Positions 60,473-64,000 of a stretch of DNA of 64,000 nt are shown piece after piece. The translations under genes and the position numbers were made by a program. This DNA comes from Ardenticatenaceae bacterium (lineage in GTDB: Bacteria; Chloroflexota; Anaerolineae; Promineifilales; Promineifilaceae). The notes below the pieces were generated by a model. That model was not told the origin of the DNA and did not search any database. It saw only the letters and a list, made by a program, of their open reading frames with translations. Within the stretch, counting starts at the first letter, position 1. Each line of letters opens with the position of its first letter. The stretch covers positions 1-64,000 of the forward strand of contig WYBM01000050.1 in the NCBI GenBank assembly GCA_011525915.1, in the 5' to 3' direction.

Positions 60473-60940
60473 GTGACGATACAGGTATTATTTGTGTGTC
60501 TGGGCAACATTTGTCGTTCTCCCATGGCAGACGCTGTGTTTCAACAGATGGTAGATGAGGCCGGTTTGCATGAGCAAATTTGTGTGGATTCGGCGGGTAC
60601 CGGGTCCTGGCATATTGGTGAGAAAGCCCATCCTGGCACCAGACGTGTGTTGGCACAGCATGCTATCCCTTACAACGGCCGTGCCCGCCAGATAACGGGC
60701 ACCGATATGCAGACGGCCAACAGCTATATCATTGCCATGGATGAGGAGAACGTGACCACGTTGATAGAACGATATGGTAATCATCCACGGCTCTATCGTC
60801 TGCTTGATTTTGCCACCCAAACACACGAAAACAATGTGCCCGATCCTTATTTCTCTGGCAATTTTGAATACGTCTACCAACTGGTTACAGACGGCTGCCG
60901 GGGATTATTAGCAACCATTCGGGCGGAAAATGGGTTATGA
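60473..60940 (+). CDS. Low-molecular-weight protein tyrosine phosphatase
   Basis: 155 aa from a GTG at 60473 with GGAGG upstream, giving MTIQVLFVCLGNICRSPMAD: the P-loop CLGNICRS (C-x5-R-S) at the N-terminus. Asp in VPDPYFSG is the general acid. The frame is open upstream through the 3' end of rnpB to 60341, but those 44 codons are not part of the protein. It may counteract tyrosine kinases of exopolysaccharide synthesis, or arsenate reductase-like roles; phosphatase is favoured. Confidence 0.93.
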   Translation: MTIQVLFVCLGNICRSPMADAVFQQMVDEAGLHEQICVDSAGTGSWHIGEKAHPGTRRVLAQHAIPYNGRARQITGTDMQTANSYIIAMDEENVTTLIERYGNHPRLYRLLDFATQTHENNVPDPYFSGNFEYVYQLVTDGCRGLLATIRAENGL

Positions 60941-61009
60941 CAGTCAGGTTTTGTTCACCATGCTCAGCCATAAGAACTGCAAACGATAAGACAAAAGGAA
61001 GCGTGATGG

Positions 61010-62188
61010 ATGAAGAGTCGAAAAGAGCGTGATGTCATTGTGGTGGGGGCAGGGCCAGCGGGTGCTATGACAGCCACAATTCTGGCGCAGAAAGGGCTAG
61101 ATGTTCTCTTGCTGGATCGGGCCGAATTCCCGCGTGACAAAACGTGTGGTGACGCTGTGCCCGCCGGGGCTATCGAGCGTATGTGGCACTATGGCATGAA
61201 AGACAAGATACAAACGGCCGTCGCCCGCGGTGAGTTTTATCCTTTAAATGGATTACTCATCGTATCCCCCAGAGGCTATGAAATCCGCGCCTCCTTCCAC
61301 CTGGGTCGCGAAGGCTCTACGTCCTATGTAGCCCCACGTATGTACTTCGACCATGTCATCCAACAACATGCCATCGATTCCGGCGCAGAATTTTGTGTAA
61401 CCCAGGCTAAAGAGCCAATTGTTGAACACAACAAAGTGGTAGGCGTGCGTGTGCGCGCCAATGGTCAGACAGAAGACCTTCGCGCCAGGCTTGTCATTGG
61501 CGCCGATGGCGTAACGTCGGTGATTGCCCGCCATCTGCGGCCCAAAGTTGAACAACACAAAGATGAACATAGAGCCATAGCTATTCGGGCATATATTGAT
61601 GATCTGGTCGAATTTCCACACGAAGTTGAATTCTATCTTTACAAGAATATTTTACCTGGGTATGCCTGGGTGTTTCCCACCGGAGAAAACAAAGCCAACA
61701 TTGGTCTGGGTATGCGTCTGGATTATTTTCGCAAACACAAACTTAAGTTGGAAACCATGCTCAAAGAGTTTTTGAACATGCCGTCCATTAAGCAGCGCCT
61801 AAAACGTGGCGGTGAGCTTCATGATATTGCCAGTTGGCAGCTCAGTTTTGGATCACAGGCGCGTATACATCATGCTTTTCATGGGGCTTTGTTAGTGGGG
61901 GATGCCGCCGGGTTTATTAATCCAATTACCGGAGGTGGCATTCACAATGCCATCATTTCAGCTGAATTGGCGGCCCAAACAGCGGCAGAAGCGTTAAGGC
62001 AAGATGATGTCTCCTACGAAAACATGAAGGCATACGAACAACTTTGCCACGAAGAATTATGGGATAATATGCACTCGTCGTATCGTATGCAGAATTGGTT
62101 TGTGCACTTTCCATTTCTCGTTGATGTGCTGGTACGTTTTGGCAAGCAAAGCCAGGCGTTGACACAAACGTTTTTAAATAAACTTTAG
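61010..62188 (+). CDS. Geranylgeranyl-reductase family FAD oxidoreductase
   Basis: 392 aa. The FAD-binding GxGxxG motif is VVGAGPAGAMTATILAQKG (residues 11-29); DKTCGDAVPAGA is the family's PxxxxCGxG-like site; ARLVIGADGVTSVIAR and LLVGDAAGFINPITGGGIHNAI complete the fold. It saturates isoprenoid chains (archaeal-like lipids, menaquinones, chlorophyll side chain) in this family; the substrate here is not known. AAAAGGAAG precedes the ATG. It ends convergent with the response regulator gene, overlapping by four bases. Confidence 0.9.
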   Translation: MKSRKERDVIVVGAGPAGAMTATILAQKGLDVLLLDRAEFPRDKTCGDAVPAGAIERMWHYGMKDKIQTAVARGEFYPLNGLLIVSPRGYEIRASFHLGREGSTSYVAPRMYFDHVIQQHAIDSGAEFCVTQAKEPIVEHNKVVGVRVRANGQTEDLRARLVIGADGVTSVIARHLRPKVEQHKDEHRAIAIRAYIDDLVEFPHEVEFYLYKNILPGYAWVFPTGENKANIGLGMRLDYFRKHKLKLETMLKEFLNMPSIKQRLKRGGELHDIASWQLSFGSQARIHHAFHGALLVGDAAGFINPITGGGIHNAIISAELAAQTAAEALRQDDVSYENMKAYEQLCHEELWDNMHSSYRMQNWFVHFPFLVDVLVRFGKQSQALTQTFLNKL

Positions 62189-62598
62189 GGAGTTTGGCCA
62201 GAAAACGCTAGAAACGCCTCTATGCGCGAGGCTAGTTCATAAACAGGCGTGGCTTTGGTAATAAAGTCATTGGCGCCAGCCAGGAAGCTGTTGCGGCGAA
62301 TGAGTTCACGGTCATCTGCAGTATACATGAGAATATACGGCCGTTTAGTCTCATATCGGTCCCTTATCTGGCGGCACACTTCAATACCATCCATATCAGG
62401 CATCATCACATCCAGCAAGATAAGATCTGGCAGCTCCTCCTCAATCAAACGTAATGCTTCAGCGCCACTAACAGCGCCGCGCACCTGGTAACCGGCATCT
62501 TCCAGAATGAGCTGGCACAACTGTATAAGGGTAATTTCGTCATCGACAATCAATATCTTGCTTGTCTGCACAGTAGTTGTTTCCTCAATTTTACTCAT
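62185..62598 (-). CDS. Single-domain response regulator
   Basis: Receiver domain: LIVDDE (acidic pocket), phospho-acceptor Asp in LILLDVMMPDMDG, MYTADD (switch Thr) and ITKATP (Lys). No output domain. ATG at 62598 begins MSKIEETTT; AGGA directly before it is too close for a normal SD, so another start upstream is possible. A large hairpin lies between it and the cold shock gene upstream. Confidence 0.88.
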   Translation of the reverse strand: MSKIEETTTVQTSKILIVDDEITLIQLCQLILEDAGYQVRGAVSGAEALRLIEEELPDLILLDVMMPDMDGIEVCRQIRDRYETKRPYILMYTADDRELIRRNSFLAGANDFITKATPVYELASRIEAFLAFSGQTP

Positions 62599-62631
62599 TC
62601 CTGAGAAATTCGGAACACCCCTGAAAACAAT

Positions 62632-62681
62632 GTAACCTCCCCTAAGACTTGCAAGCATTTGCAAGGCTTGGGGGAGGTTAC
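62632..62681 (-). terminator. Large hairpin between the cold shock and response regulator genes
   Basis: GTAACCTCCCC (62632-62642) and GGGGAGGTTAC (62671-62681) form an 11-bp perfect stem, continued by CTTGCAA/TTGCAAG around a short loop. Read on the minus strand it follows the cold shock gene and is followed by ATTGTTTTC. It is likely to end or attenuate that transcript before the response regulator. Confidence 0.65.
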
Positions 62682-62742
62682 TAAAACGCCATCACAATCA
62701 TGACCACATGTGCGTCTTTAACCGTTAGGAACAGGCCAGTCA

Positions 62743-62976
62743 CTATTCAGATGGCCCGTAACTCCGGCGTGTTATCACATGCTGAGCCTGTGGCCCTCGT
62801 CCGCGGTCAATCAGTTCATATTCGACGCGATCGCCTTCATACAAATTACGATACCCTTCGCCCTCAATGGCTGAATAATGAACAAAAACTTCCTGGGTAC
62901 CGTCATCGGGGTTAATAAACCCATATCCTTTTAACCGGCTAAACCACTTTACCACACCCGACAATTTGGACATCAT
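62743..62976 (-). CDS. Cold shock domain protein (CspA family)
   Basis: 77 aa RNA chaperone: VVKWFSRLKGYGFINPDDG contains RNP1 (KGYGFI), and VFVHYSAI is RNP2. The basic GRGPQAQHV tail is typical. ATG 62976 is preferred because GGAGG sits eight bases upstream; the frame extends five codons through the SD. The first copy FSRLKGYG replaces FNxxKGFG. Confidence 0.95.
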   Translation of the reverse strand: MMSKLSGVVKWFSRLKGYGFINPDDGTQEVFVHYSAIEGEGYRNLYEGDRVEYELIDRGRGPQAQHVITRRSYGPSE

Positions 62977-62995
62977 AGTTTTTTCCTCCACAACA

Positions 62996-63023
62996 CATAT
63001 AGTTGTTTTTGATACACGCTCAA
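62996..63023 (-). promoter_or_regulatory. Weak candidate promoter for the cold shock gene
   Basis: TTGAGC (63023-63018) and TATATG (63001-62996), 16-bp spacer. The leader would then be very short (about 13 bases), unlike the long leaders of typical csp genes, so another promoter further upstream is possible. 63024-63173 shows nothing else. Confidence 0.3.
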
Positions 63024-63173
63024 TTGATTGCGTTCTGGTTGGAAAACATAATATGTACTACCAACATCTCGCCCATTTAGATTAAGCGCCATGAGAATAT
63101 AGTGACAAATTATCATTTACAGCGGGGGATGTCTATGAATAGGGCGTGAAAGCTCGTACAGGAGGGAGAGGTA

Positions 63174-63917
63174 CTATTTTCCTAATTCAGGCTGTGGTTT
63201 GAGGCTGCCATAAATGAGCAGCTGCCGGCTTAGTGTATCGGTAAATCCTACTTGTTGGGCCAACTGGATGGAAGCGGCATTATAGTCCGAGGCCGTATAA
63301 AGTGGCGTACGGCCGCTGTTTAATAAATGGTTGGCCATCGCTGCCACCACACTACGGCCGTAGCCCTGCCGCCGATACTGCGGATGTGTGCTGACGGAGA
63401 TCTCCGCAAAACGAGGACTTTGCCAGTTCAGCCCGGCTGAAGCCACTGGCAAATTATCATGTTGCCGATCACGAATCACAAAACGTGGCAAGCCGTTGGC
63501 ACCCACATCCTGTGTGATCAACACATTGATCACCGGTTCAAACAAGGTCTGGCGCAGCGCAAAGAGTATGAGCTTTTCTTCAGTTTCTATCGCAAAAAAA
63601 GCACGGACCAGGGGGGCATAATGTTCAGGTATGTTCAGAATCACGGGCGTGTCTGGCTGCAAAGTGTCGTAAATCATTTCCGCACTACGCTGCATGTTAT
63701 GAACAGGTAAACGCATCATTACCAGGGGCCGAAAGAGATCGATGCCTGTACGGGAAAATGACACGTAACCTTCAGCCTGGGGGGCATCTGGGGGAAACGG
63801 CCGTAACGCCGTCTTGTTATCAGCATAATAAAAGGCAAAATGGACAGCCATGGCGTCGGCCGGGTTGTGTTCGTCTAACAGGTGACGCATCGCCTGCCGT
63901 TGTTCATTAAGTGTCAT
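63174..63917 (-). CDS. GNAT-family N-acetyltransferase
   Basis: 247 aa. The acetyl-CoA-binding motif is in EISVSTHPQYRRQGYGRSVVAA (near residue 185), followed by YTASDYNAASIQLAQQVGF, as in GNAT enzymes. The first 100 residues are a less clear FR47-like half. ATG 63917 is preferred: GGTGAG lies eight bases upstream; ATG 63923 is also open. It overlaps the end of the gene to its right by 11 bases, so translation is probably coupled. Confidence 0.85.
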   Translation of the reverse strand: MTLNEQRQAMRHLLDEHNPADAMAVHFAFYYADNKTALRPFPPDAPQAEGYVSFSRTGIDLFRPLVMMRLPVHNMQRSAEMIYDTLQPDTPVILNIPEHYAPLVRAFFAIETEEKLILFALRQTLFEPVINVLITQDVGANGLPRFVIRDRQHDNLPVASAGLNWQSPRFAEISVSTHPQYRRQGYGRSVVAAMANHLLNSGRTPLYTASDYNAASIQLAQQVGFTDTLSRQLLIYGSLKPQPELGK

Positions 63918-64000
63918 ACACATCACTCACCAGAGCATCCAGGGCTGCTTGAATGGCCGCCATTTCTGCGGCCTTGGCCGCCGCACTCTGGGGTTGAAAG
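63907..64000 (-). CDS. 3' end of a gene cut by the window edge
   Basis: Open frame from the right edge to TAA at 63909-63907, ending AAIQAALDALVSDVYDT. The rest, with AAAKAAEMAA, is Ala-rich and helical. No family can be given from 30 residues. The overlap with the GNAT start supports a real upstream gene. Confidence 0.5.
   Translation of the reverse strand, partial: FQPQSAAAKAAEMAAIQAALDALVSDVYDT

Larger units (their letters stand above)
230..63804. repeat. Dispersed palindromic octamer ACGGCCGT (HIP-like), about 110 copies
   Basis: The perfect palindrome ACGGCCGT recurs throughout the window, from 230-237 to 63797-63804, about once per 580 bp. Roughly 110 copies were counted by eye. It lies mostly inside genes, where it reads Thr-Ala-Val, (Asp/Asn/Tyr)-Gly-Arg or x-Arg-Pro-x depending on frame. 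Many copies extend to CACGGCCGTG. Near-matches such as ACGGCCGC and GCGGCCGT also occur. A random 8-mer would be expected about once in 64 kb. Copies are sparse in 42.5-45.7 kb and absent from about 45.8-49.2 kb and 51.0-53.2 kb. Confidence 0.9.

Overview
The window looks like chromosomal DNA of a Chloroflexota bacterium, probably an Anaerolineae- or Caldilineae-like lineage. This is inferred from gene style: secreted lipoproteins with long Thr-Pro linkers, large beta-propeller proteins, multidomain stress proteins and mixed-strand short operons. There is no rRNA or other marker to fix the taxonomy. Nothing indicates a prophage, plasmid, transposase or CRISPR array. About 60 protein genes (two cut by the window edges), one tRNA-Lys(CTT) and RNase P RNA (rnpB) are supported.

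Layout. 0-11 kb: ECF/cobalt-type ABC ATPase, SbcC, an EEP-family phosphatase/nuclease, a multi-S1-domain protein with a leader hairpin, a decayed quinone oxidoreductase, convergent overlapping otsA/otsB, and a PfkB-like protein without the usual catalytic Asp. 11-24 kb: M23 peptidase, penicillin acylase family enzyme, a Ser/Thr kinase fused to an M14-like peptidase domain, a polytopic membrane protein, a sugar-nucleotide transferase, dtd coupled to a macro-domain protein, a sugar-dehydrogenase-like lipoprotein, YggS and YggT. 25-30 kb: aroK-aroB-aroQ, tRNA-Lys between two terminators, and a USP-DUF389-SH3b fusion. 30-36 kb: wHTH protein, membrane protein, thioredoxin-like lipoprotein, CopC, pyroglutamyl peptidase, then an MhqR-like quinone-response operon with a clear promoter/operator. 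36-46 kb: ParB-like/USP protein, GNAT, RNase H-fold exonuclease with TPRs, esterase lipoprotein, trpF, and a TPR-CHAT protease with a small secreted protein. 46-64 kb: a 1102-aa secreted beta-propeller protein, NUDIX, trpB, a histidine kinase/response regulator pair, a TetR-controlled molybdopterin oxidoreductase cluster, a DedA-like protein, DAHP synthase, rnpB, LMW phosphatase, a geranylgeranyl-reductase-like flavoprotein, a response regulator, a cold shock protein and GNAT.

The aromatic pathway is dispersed: aroF (58 kb), aroB/aroQ/aroK (25-27 kb), trpF (42 kb) and trpB (51 kb).

The most striking signal is not a gene. The octamer ACGGCCGT occurs about 110 times by eye count, against roughly one expected, resembling the cyanobacterial HIP1 palindrome. 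Superimposed are three families of short non-coding repeats: CAGT-rich elements, elements with TAAGGGTTCG-type ends, and a 111-113-bp double-hairpin element. They sit mainly at the 3' ends of genes and in several cases supply or abut the stop codon. A 13-bp palindrome GGTGANNNTCACC lies upstream of three transcription units and could define a regulon.
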